Shown here piece after piece: positions 47,235 to 59,232 of a stretch of DNA of 64,000 bases. A program made the translations under genes and the position numbers. The notes under the pieces are model-generated. The model did no database searches and was not told the DNA's origin. It saw nothing but the letters and a program-made list of their open reading frames with translations. Source of the stretch: Hypsibius dujardini (taxonomy: Eukaryota > Tardigrada > Eutardigrada > Parachela > Hypsibiidae); the NCBI GenBank assembly GCA_001579985.1, contig LRSR01000691.1, positions 1-64,000 on the forward strand, written 5' to 3'. Numbering within the stretch: the stretch's first letter is position 1; the number at the start of each line of letters is the position of its first letter.

Positions 47235-48534
47235 ATGCATTATCTCATTCCGCTGTTCTGCCTCGTCGGTCTTGCTTTCGGTAACGATGCGAAAAGAGAT
47301 CAGACACGAGAGGTCAGCGATGCCGACATCGAGGAGCGCGATTCAATGCCGGGCTTGTCCACGCGAGTGGGCGAAAGTAAGTGGACCAAGTGCGCGGTTC
47401 ATTTATGCTAGTACATCTACTTACAGCTACTGAACTCACTTTCGATGAAATTACATGAACCATAGGGTAAAGATTACGCCGCCCCAAGACCCGCAAAAGG
47501 AAGTAAAATTTGAGCAAAACTTCCACGATGCTTTTGCTTTCTACTCGTACACCTTGGCGTGAATCATTATGAACTTTGAGGTTTCTTAAGAGTCATATTT
47601 TCCAAAGATTGTTTTTTCCACACGATTATAACCAGTGTTGCTCCATTTTGAATCAGGATTTTCATCGGTCTCATTTTTCCCCATTTACCCATTATGGGAT
47701 TGGGCTTTCACTGAATGTAAAAAATGGGATGGAAATGCGTTGAATTTTTTTTAAATGGATGGAATTGATAAAATGAAAAAGCGTCACATTTCATCCTAAA
47801 ACAAGAAATGTAACAGTGCTTTAGGTAGGAATTTCGTGATTGATTGACAAAGTGGCAGATAATAATGTTCACGTATTAAACGGGGAATTAACATGACATA
47901 AACAATCATCTTTAAAGGTCAAAAATCATATTAAAGTTCGAATTCTTTTTTACCAAAAGGAAAACGGAGACATTTTTGAAAAATAGGATGTAAATCTATG
48001 GAAGCCGAAATTCCAAAACGGAGCAATACTGATTGTAACATTTTCTGCTAGTCTGTTTTCTTGAATTAAGCGCTCTAGTAAAATGAATTGTGTATAATGC
48101 CTATTGGTGCCGAGAAACAAAAACGAAGATCACACACTCAGAATTGTGTATTATATGAGGCAAAATGCCTGTAGTATTTAATCGCCCATCCTTTTGTCCA
48201 TATAGGTTGCAAGGGGACTTTTGTACCAACCGATGGCTGTGGAGATCCTGATTGTGTGATGTACGACATAAACCCACAGGCGAGATGTGTCCTAGTGAAT
48301 CGCACCCGCACCGGCGATGCCCGCTGGAAGGCAAACTTCAGCGTCCAGCTAGACAAATTGCTCTTGCGGGGTCGGATTGCGGCCTACAATATCCGATCGT
48401 TCAATGGCAGATGGTCTGACTGGTTCATCCCCGGCTACAACGACATTTTAACTAAGTTCGGCTCTGGCTGTCGGATGCAACGCATCTGGGCAATGTTCCA
48501 CGATCACGAGTTCTCTTACATCTTTTGCCAGTAG
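47235..48534 (+). CDS. Small secreted Cys-containing protein, two exons, 156 residues
   Basis: Exon 1 (47235-47376) starts MHYLIPLFCLVGLAFG, a good signal peptide likely cleaved near FG|ND, followed by a charged, propeptide-like stretch ending SMPGLSTRVGE. The donor is GAAA|gtaagt. Exon 2 (48206-48534, acceptor ccatatag) completes the frame in phase. The mature part has six or more cysteines (SCKGTF, CGDPDC, ARCV, SGCR, IFCQ at the very C-terminus) and several tryptophans (GRWSDWFIPGY, RIWAMFHDHEFSYIFC), consistent with a disulphide-bonded extracellular domain. I do not recognise the family. The intron (829 bp) contains only AT-rich DNA with repeated aaatgggatgg words. Confidence 0.75.
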
Positions 48535-49200
48535 AAGACTCGTTTAAGGAGTCAACATTCCGGGTCACAAATCGCAAGGAATAAAAAACACTCTGAAATG
48601 CCCTCCAATTTCCTCTGTTTATCCCCATCATATTTATGATGATTCACTATATTTATTTCATCCGTGTTCAGAAAACCGTTAAAACCAGGCTTCTCTGATT
48701 TTCAGCCTACGATTGCTCATTTTTAAAAAATTATTTCAAGTTGAGATTTTTGGTGCTATCTTAAGTAGCATTTAACTGAAAATCAATTGATAATAAACGA
48801 AATTTTTGTAGACGTCGAGAGGCAGAGTTAAGACCAAATATTTCTGGAATCATGATATCGGTGACAACGTCGTTCCAGCAGTAAAATGTTGCGCCGATTG
48901 GGGTTTCGTTCATGACTTCTGAAAAAACTTTTGCAAATCCATTTTAAATGCGATGATAACGTAGGATGGCGCAAAACCATTTCAGTTGAATTTATTCTGA
49001 AAATGGGCAATCCGGTTTTATCGGTTTCATCTTTGTGTTTTCATTATTTTGAATTGTTTTTGCATATGTACTACATTTTGCTAAAGCCACTTCGAATAAG
49101 AACCGATAGCTACGACTCTTCCGTTCAAAATCCAAGCATCTGCATTCGATATATATTTGCATCTGTATTTATTCGAAAGCAGACAAACCCTTTTTGAGGG
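48535..49200. other. Non-coding stretch
   Basis: This is the 3' flank of the secreted-protein gene, with an AATAAA-like signal (gaataaaaaac) near 48580. Nothing else was recognised. Confidence 0.45.
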
Positions 49201-49209
49201 ATGGTTAAG

Positions 49210-49920
49210 TCTGGTTGCTGCCAAAAATTCGTCAAAAATGCGAAGAGATCTTCTGCTGAAAGATGGCGAGAGATTCACAATTTCACAGGTCAGACAACGA
49301 GAGATCACAATAAAATTTTGTCAGTCGTACACAAAACAGGTTGCTGCCTTTCCCTCGCTTGCAGTCGGCTTGAATTCGGGGGAAATGGTCGGTCCTTCAG
49401 GTCCTTTTAATGGTGTTGAACACGATCAGGGTTTGCAGATAACCAGGAATCGGATGATCGCAGAAGGTGAGATGGAGGTCCATGAAGACATTCAGAAGGT
49501 TCTAACGCTCCTCGGTCGTCAGGCCGTCTTTCACACGGTTGATCAGTACGATGCCGGTTTTTACGTTCCGTCGGACGTTCGCTCACTGATCGGTCTAGAT
49601 TAGCTGTCGATCGATTATGACACCCAGGTAGCAAATTGAGACTACCATAATGAGTGCTTGTCATTTAGTAGAGTTTTCGGGGGGCCGTATCACAAGCTCG
49701 TCGCTTCGACTGTGTGCTGACAAGCATACCAACACATTCCTTTTCGTTTAGCGCAAGATGATGATCTGCGAACCACTTCAACGCCAATTTCAGAGCTTGT
49801 TCAGGGCCTTCACTGCCCCTTCCGGTGTCTGAGCCAAGTAGTATACTGTAGTGTCATCTGCAAAGCACTCGATATCTCCTCCTCCGACACCGTCAAACTC
49901 CGCCATCTCGAATATATACT
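49210..49920 (-). mobile_element. Non-LTR (LINE) reverse transcriptase relic
   Basis: Read on the minus strand, 49900 downward gives GGGDIECFADDTTVYYLAQT, the FADD form of the RT catalytic box. After frame changes come ICYLGVIIDRQL, the YLGV(x)ID motif that follows the palm in LINE RTs, and a NRVKDGLTTEER-like piece. Only the C-terminal RT part remains, with several stops. Neither the endonuclease nor a poly-A tail was seen. Jockey/I-type is a guess. Confidence 0.65.
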
Positions 49921-49963
49921 GACTTTTCGTATTAAAACCAAAACAAGCAAACATTTTCTGAAA

Positions 49964-50455
49964 TTGTACCTCCCTTCATACCGTGATACCTCAGAAATTT
50001 TTGATACCCATAATACTCATCAGATACCCGTGATACGTCAGACACCCAAAACCCTTTCCACTCAATATTCCTTGCCCTACAATTTTTATAAAATGGACGA
50101 GCAATACTTTCAACATGCCTTTGGTATGTTTCAGGCGAAAGATCGTGCAAACTACCACGACGAGGGCATTCGATGTTTATCGTCTCAATCGGACTGGACT
50201 CACCTCGACCCATTATCCGCGGTGAACTCGAACTTTCAGGTGTACATTATTAGCTGGACAAAGCAGGAAATTGTTTGGTTGGTAGACCGTCAAGAAGCTT
50301 ATCGAAGCAAGATGAATTTCAGCAGCAACGTCATTATGTCTATTCAAATGAGTGTAGCGGAGGATATTGATGCGTTTGAAAACGATGCTTGCCTTCGAGA
50401 CTCCAGTGGTTGTTTGGACCTCTTTCAGCAGGTGACAGTGACGCAACTGCAGTAG
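49964..50455 (+). CDS. Possible terminal exon of a GH16/concanavalin-like protein
   Basis: An open frame ends at TAG (50453-50455). Its C-terminal part, NSNFQVYIISWTKQEIVWLVD followed by a beta-rich tail ending LFQQVTVTQ, resembles the FHxYxxxWxxxxIxWxVDG core and final strand of family-16 glycosidase-like beta sandwiches. The usual catalytic ExDxE motif is not in this exon, so it would lie upstream and cannot be judged. The first third of the frame is a GATACCC-like degenerate repeat and is probably not coding. A short donor-acceptor context near 50080-50130 may mark the true exon start. It may also be a pseudogene fragment. Confidence 0.35.
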   Translation: MYLPSYRDTSEIFDTHNTHQIPVIRQTPKTLSTQYSLPYNFYKMDEQYFQHAFGMFQAKDRANYHDEGIRCLSSQSDWTHLDPLSAVNSNFQVYIISWTKQEIVWLVDRQEAYRSKMNFSSNVIMSIQMSVAEDIDAFENDACLRDSSGCLDLFQQVTVTQLQ

Positions 50456-50459
50456 CAAC

Positions 50460-51245
50460 ACCCGATAATTTTGTCAGCAATGCCACTTATTCATATCTTA
50501 TGGTAACGGGACGGGAAAATTGAAAAGTCCTGGAGGATGGTAGGCAGTTGAGAAGAGGGCTGTGTCTGGATATAAAACGACTCCGTTATTATCAGTCGGT
50601 TCTTATCTACACATCAGTCTGACGAGAAAATGCACGGAGGCGTGAGAACATACCACACCATACCATACGCTGGTCAGAGGTCAAGTCATTTGGCGGACGT
50701 TGATCACAGTGGTTCATTCAGATGACGGTGTGTACCCGAGCGCAACGACAGTTTGGTTTTATAAACTAGGTCAATGTTAATTTCAATTCGACTTCAAAGG
50801 GTAATTATGATTTAATCTAACACTTTTTCATTAAAATATTAATTTAGAATCGATTAGCATCAGAAGTTTCCTAGATAGCAGAGGCAAAGCGGCAATTCAA
50901 TTCTCAAACGCTATGAAGAAGTTTCCCGTCAGGCTCGAAAGTAACTTAAGCTTGTTTAGAAACCCGTGGTTTTAGATCTAAATCCTGAAATCTACTAATC
51001 ATTTTTAAATGCCTTTTGAAAAAAGTGATTTATTTAAACCTTGAAAGACATATTTACCATTGCGAGCAATTGGTAAATTTTTGGGCTAGCGGGTAAGGCG
51101 CGGGAATAGTCACATGCTTTTGTTGTGGTTTCGAAATGGCATATAAGTATGTTTCTCGATCATGCTTTTTAATAGGTATGATAAGGTTTGTACACATAGA
51201 AATGTATTAGGATTATTTATTCTTCGCTGAAGCCGATATAGCAGG
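50460..51245. other. Intergenic stretch with no gene recognised
   Basis: No supported exon. There is AT-rich DNA with a short ccataccatac repeat at about 50655. Confidence 0.45.
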
Positions 51246-51412
51246 TGTAGCACGGTGTAGTTCGATTTAGCTCGGTGTAGCCGTTTTAGCCAGTGTAGCC
51301 GGTGTAGCTCGGTGTAGCCAGTGTAGCCGGTGTAGCTCGGTGTAGCTCGGTGTAGCCGGTGTAGCCGGTGTAGCTCGGTGTAGCCGGTGTAGCTCGGTGT
51401 AGCTCAATACGA
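51246..51412. repeat. 9-bp minisatellite (GTGTAGCYS)n
   Basis: About 18 tandem units of ggtgtagc(c/t), alternating between cggtgtagcc and cggtgtagct, with degenerate units (gttttagcc, gatttagct) at the 5' side. The pattern is phased at 9 bp. The flank 51413-52119 holds no recognised gene. Confidence 0.9.
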
Positions 51413-52119
51413 TTGACTGCGACATTAGCCCGGTAAACTTAATTCCTCATTCTTGAAATTCAAACGACTCCCAAATGTCGGACACTTGAGGAACTGAAGA
51501 TACTCTTAAGTGTATATGATGCAACTGTTACTTACATAAGCCGAGTCGGTCAGTCAAATACATCGGCGCTCTTACCACATTTGGCTTTACTATTTAACAC
51601 AGTCCATGGAAGAACCTACACTTCATCGACTGATGCGCGGTTTGTTTTAGGAATTAATCAAAAGTTTGCCGTCTAGACTACTTTTGGACATTTATCTGGA
51701 CCGCCTCTTGATATTTTAAAATTCTTCTTGTACTCCCCAAAAAATGTTTATTTTAACGTTGAGTTTGAATAGTAATCATAAGGTTTATGTCGCATGCCCA
51801 AGGTGCTTAATAATATACTCTATCTCATTCAAACAATTCGTCTGGAAATAAAACTGCGAATCGTAACCATTTGTCTGCGACTTTCTGAGATAAGAACATG
51901 CAACGATTAAACATAATTTTTTTCAGTTGTTTAAAATATTTTTAGCTTGACAAAATCGCCTCAACGGTTTGAAAAACACGAAATGGATTATCATGTAACT
52001 GCAATATGTAACCTGCTCATGCCCCTCTATATGAATGAAACGTAATCTAAACCCAATGATAAATATATAAACTTCAGTGTTCCCCATGTAGAATTGGATT
52101 CTAATTCCATTTCAGAGTT

Positions 52120-55100
52120 CTACTTTCGAGCCACTGCCTTGCACGGAACCCATCGCCCTTCAATCAATTGAACTGACGCCATCCAAGCGTTTTCCAGGGT
52201 CTTGATGGCATTTTGGTATCCCAGTTTCCCCCGAGGCAGGTCGTCCACGCTGTCCCCATTCACGTGTATATTACACTTGAGCACCCAAGAAGGGTGATAG
52301 CCCTCCGCCGTCCACGCTATCTGGTAGATCTGCATTATTTCAGACGTCACGGGATGAACGTCCCATTTTACCGCAACGACGTACGCAAATTCCCAAAGTT
52401 CTCGTTCCGCCCTGTCGGAGGCAAGAAAGTCATATGAACAGTTATAGTGCTCTACGGAATGATAATTTTGTCAATAAAAAAAATTCCACCTAAGCTACCG
52501 GAGGCACGCGCAAACCGATTTTTTTGACATAACTGTTTGTTGTTTCATAAAACATAACTGAATATTTAAACGATGAAACATCAATTTTAATTTGAAAGAA
52601 AATACAATTTTGCTCTTCTTCGGACTCAAAAAAGAGCTATCACATTCTCTAAAATCATATTTTCATTTACAGGTCCGCGATATATTTCACATTTTGGAAC
52701 TTTATAATTAGCTTTGTATTCTATATGCTTTCCGTAATCCCTTAGCGCCAAAGAAACTACACCAAATAGTTCTTTACCTGGAAGGTCGTACAAAAATTTG
52801 ATTTTTTAACACGCAATTTAAATATTTTGAGAAAACGAAGTTTGAAAACGGTATTCTAAGTGCCTGCGCTCATGTGCCCTTTGCAGTGTTTTCAAAAATG
52901 GAATAACAACCCGGTAGTACAAAAAAATTAAATGAAATTGCTAAAACGGAAGAAACAAAATTATTCTTACAGGGGCAGCTTGTGGAATTCTTTTAACGGA
53001 GCTTTCGCAGTTTTGTTTCAGTTTGTTGCAGTTAGCCTTCTGCACCAAGTAGCCTTCTGGACTCTCTCCGGAATTTGGCGGGTACTGACCCAGGATGTCA
53101 GATACATGGTACTTGGAAGACATACGTCATCATACTGACATTAGGATGGTGCAAGCGAGTAAAATGCTCCACTGAAAAAGGGTTCATTGAAGCCTAAATC
53201 GAACTTACCGCACGCTCTTTCTCCGCGTAAATTTGAAACGCTTTGTCTTTGAAACGCTGGGCACCTCTGACTTTTGGCTTGTGCTTATGGCTGGAATATA
53301 ACATAAGTCTTGGATCAATAGTAATGTAAAAAATCTTAAAATGTCAAATAAAGTGGATGCTCGCCATTACCAGTTACATATGATTAAACCCCGCGTCTTT
53401 CGTTAAAAGTGTTTTCGATAATTTTGATTGTCCTAATTAGGTTATAGTGTTTTTCAGATTTTCAGATGATGAACGAAGAAATATGGTGATGTTTATGTGG
53501 TAATTTTCAAGTTTTTTCTCTTAAACAATCTTATCTGGGTGACGATTTTAGGATTATATTTTATCGGCTGTAATGAGGAAACTACTTCGACACAAATTCC
53601 AAGTTTCACCCCTACTGAAACACATCATTTTCAGTGATTTTTACAGCAAAATTAACGAATTCTCTGAATAAAGAAACCATAACTTTTTACATTATCCAGG
53701 GCAAATTTGATTTAGAATCAATTCCAGTAGTTGAATAATTTTGGATTTCAGAGACGGAGCTATGACTCATAATCTAATCTGATTGAGCATGGGAAGTGGG
53801 ACTCCAGATACCGTTCTTCGCATGCCCCTCATTCGCAAAATATATTATGCTGACGGCAATCGATCCCAAGTTTTTCAGAATAGTTTCAAACGATGACGGT
53901 TGTCTTCTTTTCGAAAATTCATTCGGCTTTTTTGCAGTTAAATTATTGACAATGCCTGCTTTCAGTGTTCCGGGAAATTTTAAATTCTGCCTTAAAACAG
54001 ATTCCCAGTTATTGTCGATAAAATAAACTTCTCAACTTATGAACAAAACGGAAATTTAAGAAATAAATGAATTCGTTATTCACTCACTATTTGAGAACCA
54101 TCGCACTGAAGATAAAACTAAAATTTGATACTCAATGGTTAAATCTAGGCTTGAAAACATTCGCTGCATGATATTACGACTTATTGAATTTTCTTCGATT
54201 TGAGAGTTGATCTAGTCCAGTTAGTTAAACGTATGTGCGTTTTTTCTCATCTATCTCTGTTGTGTTATTGATTTCATCAAGGCAAAAATTACAAGGTTCA
54301 TGAACACTTAATACAAACGTAATAAAGCGACACTTTTTGCCGATTAAAAACTTGTCGCTATGGGAAAGTTGGTTTTTTGGACAACTATGTAAACTCTTCT
54401 AAATGACTGGAAATTCAGTTATCGTTCTCCATAAAATCAAGCAGAAATATTAAACAGTATATGATACCTTTTCCCCTGCCATGCTTTGCCAGTATCAAGG
54501 GTGTGACTGTTGCTCTGGTGAACGGGTCGGTTTCATCTTGCAAAGCAACCGCAAGATCATGTTGCGCATCTCCCGGTCCCACCAAGCCTAAAGTTTGTGC
54601 TTCAGGATAACTCGATTCGTTGACTCTTGTAAACAAAATGTATAACGATTTAATTTAATAAAATCAGAAACTAGAGAAAAAAATCTACAAAGAAAGTCTG
54701 GGTATACACTTTGTAAATACGGCTACAGTAGTAGAAGGGAAAATGTCTGTGTTTGGAGAAAATTTCATTCAAAGCCACCAGAAACCGGCTTAAATTTATT
54801 TTCAAACGCACAATCGTATCAAATAAGTTTGCTTATTTGGATATAGTTAGAAAATTATTCATTAGTATTATGTCAACAAATGCCTAGTGGACAAAACGGA
54901 CCAGAGAAAACATTGTGGCAAGCGTCTGGCGTATTGCCTTATGATTTAGCATCCCAACTAGAATTTAACTAGCAAGTGTATGTTATACACTAAGAAATGC
55001 GGAGCTCGCGTATTGATAATTGGGGCAATGGGCAATGGGCAAGGACGTCACGTCAGACACACGGACAGCGCGTCGCCCACCCACACGGCGTGGGCGGACC

Positions 55101-55560
55101 GTACACGTGGGCATGCGTACGCGTGGGCGAGGCCGGACATCAAACCGGCCACCAGCAGAGCTGAATGCAGCGCTGCGTGACGTCATACACACAGCGCGTC
55201 GTCCTCGCCCACGCGCCCACGCGGACCGTACACGTGCCCATGCGTACGCGTGGGCGAGGCCGGACATCAAACCGGCCACCAGCAGAGCTGAATAAGAAAT
55301 GCTTCGCTCGCTTCGCTCGCTCCGCATGAATATTTGAATTGGATAGTTTTAAAGCAATCAAATTGAAGTTTGGATTCAAGCAGAAAACAAAGGGAAATAT
55401 CAGAAGAACATTCTTGAACAATCTTCAAAGGAAACGGTAGAGAATCGATATCAAATTTTGTTGAGAAGTAAGCGGTGCGTTCGTTCTACAGTACTTACGC
55501 AAGCGGCAATGTGCTGACGAAATTTGGCGTGTCGATCACAGCGCCTCTTTCAGAGCGGCT
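52120..55560 (-). CDS. Poorly resolved multi-exon gene, function unknown
   Basis: Candidate exons in transcription order: 55498-55560 (acceptor tttttttcag, donor GCG|gtaagt; SERGAVIDTPNFVSTLPLA), about 54473-54626 (NESSYPEAQTLGLVGPGD; donor AAAG|gtatca), about 53218-53291 (acceptor atattccag, donor GCG|gtaagt), about 52975-53113 (GQYPPNSGESPEGYLVQK; donor CCT|gtaaga) and 52120-52408 (acceptor ctccgacag). The last, ending at TAG, reads ELWEFAYVVAVKWDVHP, IYQIAWTAEGYHPSW and ENAWMASVQLIEGRWVPC. Phases do not join consistently across all of them, so some borders are wrong or exons belong to different or decayed genes. The terminal exon is the best supported. No domain was recognised, and a GC-rich repeat sits in the putative first intron. 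Confidence 0.35.
54997..55328. repeat. GC-rich element with tandem 101-bp units and ATGCGGAGC ends
   Basis: This element is far richer in G, C and CpG than its AT-rich surroundings. It is bounded by inverted ATGCGGAGC (about 54998-55006 and 55319-55327). Inside are two direct units (about 55066-55166 and 55192-55293), sharing gcgtacgcgtgggcgaggcc and ggacatcaaaccggccacca. TGACGTCA-type palindromes and CACGTG-like words are frequent. There is no gene; it is a candidate non-autonomous mobile element or satellite seed. Confidence 0.7.
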
Positions 55561-56392
55561 GAAAAAAAGATGCCATCGTACAGACTGATATAGTGCATTC
55601 ATAGGGCGACTTCTCGGTTTGAAAAAGGTTGTTTATGCGACTTATAAGCAGACTCTTAAGTTTCCGAATAATGATAATAGTTTTATCAATAGTATATTAT
55701 CATTAGAGTATAGTACTGTAGTATTTAAGTCACCAGAAAGAATGGGAAAACTTAAACCGTGAAACAAAGCATCGTAACATAAAAAAAAACGGTTTACGTC
55801 TTCACATTCTTTCCGGTGAATTAAATACTGTTGTCAACAGAGTGAAATCTTGTAGCCAAATTTTTCCGCCTCAAATAAAGCACTTTTTTTGTATAGCTTG
55901 TAGCGTTGTGATGAAAAATTGCCACTTGACAAATTGAGCGTCCCAATTTTTCTGACCGGAGGTGTAGAAAACAGGACGAAAACAGCATATAAGACCAATC
56001 AGAAAACGATCGATTTTATTCCCCAACAGTAAAAATTCATGCTAGTCAATTTGAAGCAACGCTTCCACAAACCAAGGGCGCAGTTTGCATTCTTACTTGA
56101 GTATAACACTATCAACCAAGGCAGTGGTTGACAAAGCTAAGAAATGCTCGGCAGAGGCATTGAGAGTTGCCAGCATGGTCTACGGACAAATAAAAATGGA
56201 TCTACATGAAAATTAGGTGCTGCCTTTTTTATCTTTTTTGTTGTACAGCGACAAGTAAGCATAGAAATGAGTTTGACCAAAGTTGTTCTCATTTCTCAAC
56301 TTTGGCCGGAGAAAATTCGGCCAGCCTAAACCGCATCGTCCTTCCAGCATATGTGCAACAAGTTTGTTCTAAATATAGCATATATAATGGAT

Positions 56393-56396
<4 letters not shown>

Positions 56397-56437
<41 letters not shown>
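56397..56437. repeat. (GA)n microsatellite
   Basis: About 20 uninterrupted GA dinucleotides. Confidence 0.95.
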
Positions 56438-56442
<5 letters not shown>

Positions 56443-58139
56443 CGAGGCAACGTGAGCCAGAGTGATGCGCCATTTCGTCAGATTAACGTATTGCAAGAAC
56501 ACGCCTTTTCTGCCCTTGTCCAGACCCCTCGGTATTACTGCACACCCTGACGAAACGCGCCGCAAAGATAAAAAATGTTAGCCTGATTTTTGCTGTGGCT
56601 TTATAACAAAACTAATTGAATGGCTTTCTGGTTTATTTAATTTTTGATCTTGGACATGTCAACCACTACAGTGCTTCAACCTGTCTCACGCCGCGATGAT
56701 ATATTAAGACATTATTAAGACGCAGGGCTGCTATCCGTCCCTGATTGAAAATTTAGTGGCTCACTGATTTTTAATTTTAAAACCCATGTTCCAAAAAGGA
56801 TCAGTTCTCGTTGAAGGAGTTCAAGGTGATGCTAGATTCTCCGTTTTAGAATCAGGAAAATTTTTATAATATTCAAAACTTCTCGGCTCCCATGTTTGGC
56901 CTCAGTTGATTGACTGATCAATCTGTTCCAATTTTTGAAGCTAATCGAATGATAGTATTAAGCCTGACAATATTAAGCGTTTTCCTGCCTACAGTAGACA
57001 GGAATGCGACAGGACCGGAGACGAAGACAAAAACAGATAGAGTGACACAGAAACATAAGAGGGATAATAAACATAAGACTAAATATATTTAAAACTCCAA
57101 AATGGCCTTGCGAAGCCAAAGTTTCTGCCTTTTGCGAGCGCAGAGCGCAAACAATAGCTTATATATATGTGCCAGATACTTTAGAAAAGTAGATTTGCAT
57201 GAAACTCCGATCGACCTGGAATTGTTTTTTTTTTCATAAATACTAGTTAAAATATGATGACCTATGACATAATATCAGTTCACTATGAGCCTTGGTTTGG
57301 AGTACAAAAAATCTGGAAGATCCGGAAGCCATCGACGACCTCCACGTGAAAGTAAACGCTCGACTGATTGATCATGCCTTTCGGCAAAAAAATGTCCAGT
57401 TTCGTTTTGCACCTGAGCACTTATTTTAAAAATTAGCAGCACGACATTTCAAATTTTTTTTATGGTAGTAATTAAATACATAGTCTTCCTTACAGAACTA
57501 GTACATTGCATGGTCAACAAACACTCAGAGCGAGTCAGTGATGAAGCCGTTAAGAAGTGTCACTTAACACAGACAAATAAACAGACAGACAGACAAACAA
57601 TTTTATTCCTACCAAAGACGAGTTTGAAGCTTCATTCTACCAATTTAAAAAAATGTTCCTATCATTGATTATTGATTAAAAACTATTTTTGCGTTGTTTT
57701 GGAGTGAAAGTGTAAAATATAGCTGAATGTTTCTCCGTTGAAGATTTGATCAATCAATCAACTTTTTACTATAAGAAGGAAGTCGCAAATGGCTTCCGGA
57801 GTATCCGGATTTTCTGTAGGTCAAAGAAAATCTCATAGTGAAAGGATACTACCTTCTAAAATCATCATATTTGAACTAGAATTTGTGAAAAATATTTCAG
57901 GTTAAAGGGATTTTAAAAACCTCATTCTACTCCTTGTTAGTTTTATTTCAATAACGAAGTGTTTATTTTCACCCAGTTTCTCTTTGAAAATAAAACACGG
58001 TGAAACTAGACGAAAAGTTGTTTTCACCCACTTGACCTTTGGATGATCATTTTGTTTGGAACAAACGACTTGAAAGGTAAAGTGTAACTTTGTCGTGACC
58101 TTAAAAGCGACAGATAGCAGAGCCAAAATAGACCCATGG

Positions 58140-58440
58140 CTCACTGGTGACCCAAACCGTCAAGAACAGTTAATTGATGACTTCTAACTTCAAGGGGGCT
58201 GAGCGATGACTGGACAAATGACAAACAGCTTAGGGAATACTCAACCCTGACGAATAACTGAGCGGTGATCCAGATCTTGACGGACGTTGTAAAGGGAACT
58301 TGGAAATGACGGACGGTTAAGTGTTAAGTCAAACATAACAAATGGCTGAGTGGTGACAAAGAAGTGACAGGCGGATCTCTTTTGTCTCGAGATGTCACGG
58401 ACACGTCGGTGGTGACATCCGTCAGGATTTAAGTCACCAC
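58140..58440. repeat. Degenerate repeat with recurring TGACGGAC and CTGAGYGGTGA words
   Basis: Words such as gctgagcgatgac, actgagcggtga, ggctgagtggtgac, tgacggacgttg and tgacggacggtt recur every 40-60 bases, suggesting an old, highly decayed tandem repeat. A similar flavour (gacggctcaaaggtgac, ctgacagacg) appears at 63835-63960. Confidence 0.4.
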
Positions 58441-59232
58441 TAAGACGTTTGCTATTTATTGTCTGTGCTCCCTCCGGGTAGCCTGGACTGTATCTAATTG
58501 CTTAACCCGTCATTTTTCTGCAAAATGCGCTTGTCTGCCTGCGCTTCGGACCGCTCTGGTCAATGGGCCATCGTCCGTCCGTCCAACCACCCATTCATTT
58601 GACTGTATGAACCCTTAATCACTTCACCGTTTATTCATCCTGCCGTCCGACAGCCGGTGCATCCTACCGCGTCCAAATGAATTCGGCCGACCGTTAAACG
58701 TGACCATCTAAAGTATCCGCCAATGAATCGACTGTTCGACCGCCCAGTGATTTGCGCATCCATCCAACCGACTGTCTGTCTGACAGCTTACTTATGTCTT
58801 ACGGCTTCTAAATCTGTATGTCCGTTCAGCCAAACGTTAGGCGTGACTGTCGAAACGACCATCCGTGTGGCTGTTAGTCCGTTTATCTGCATATTCGCGC
58901 GTTCTTGAGTTAGCTTGAGTATTCATCCGTCTGTTGAACATTACCAATTTTTATTGTGGTTACTTATCTTGTCTGCACGAGCCTCTAACCGTTCTTTCAT
59001 GCTTCTTTGAGTTTATCTGTGAAATTTAACTCTTCGTTCGTTCATCTTTCTCTCTTACTGTTTGTTTGTCTGTTCATTGGCTTGGGTATACGTCTGTCTG
59101 GCTGCTCTTTCAAACGTCTTTCTGATGCTTTCCTGCCAGACCAATTTTTTAGCACCCGTCGCACGCTCTATGGGTTCACATGTATTCACAAATTACACAC
59201 AATTCAGTCTAGGTGAATTGCTAATCATCAAG

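Larger units (their letters stand above)
55561..59232. other. Long gene-poor stretch
   Basis: It includes a (GA)n run at 56397-56437, a short CAGA repeat at about 57574-57597, degenerate repeats at 58140-58440, and a decayed CGTC/CTGT-rich tract at 58540-59130. The short frames at 56206-56550 and elsewhere have no recognisable domain or splice context. Confidence 0.5.

Noticed and set aside
54980-55421. Arg/Ala/Pro-rich frames on both strands
   Set aside because: They arise from the GC-rich tandem element. Both strands are open and duplicated, with no splice or start support.
56206-56550. 114-codon plus frame with a hydrophobic start
   Set aside because: It contains a Glu-Arg run from the GA microsatellite and no recognisable domain. 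The evidence for a gene is too thin.
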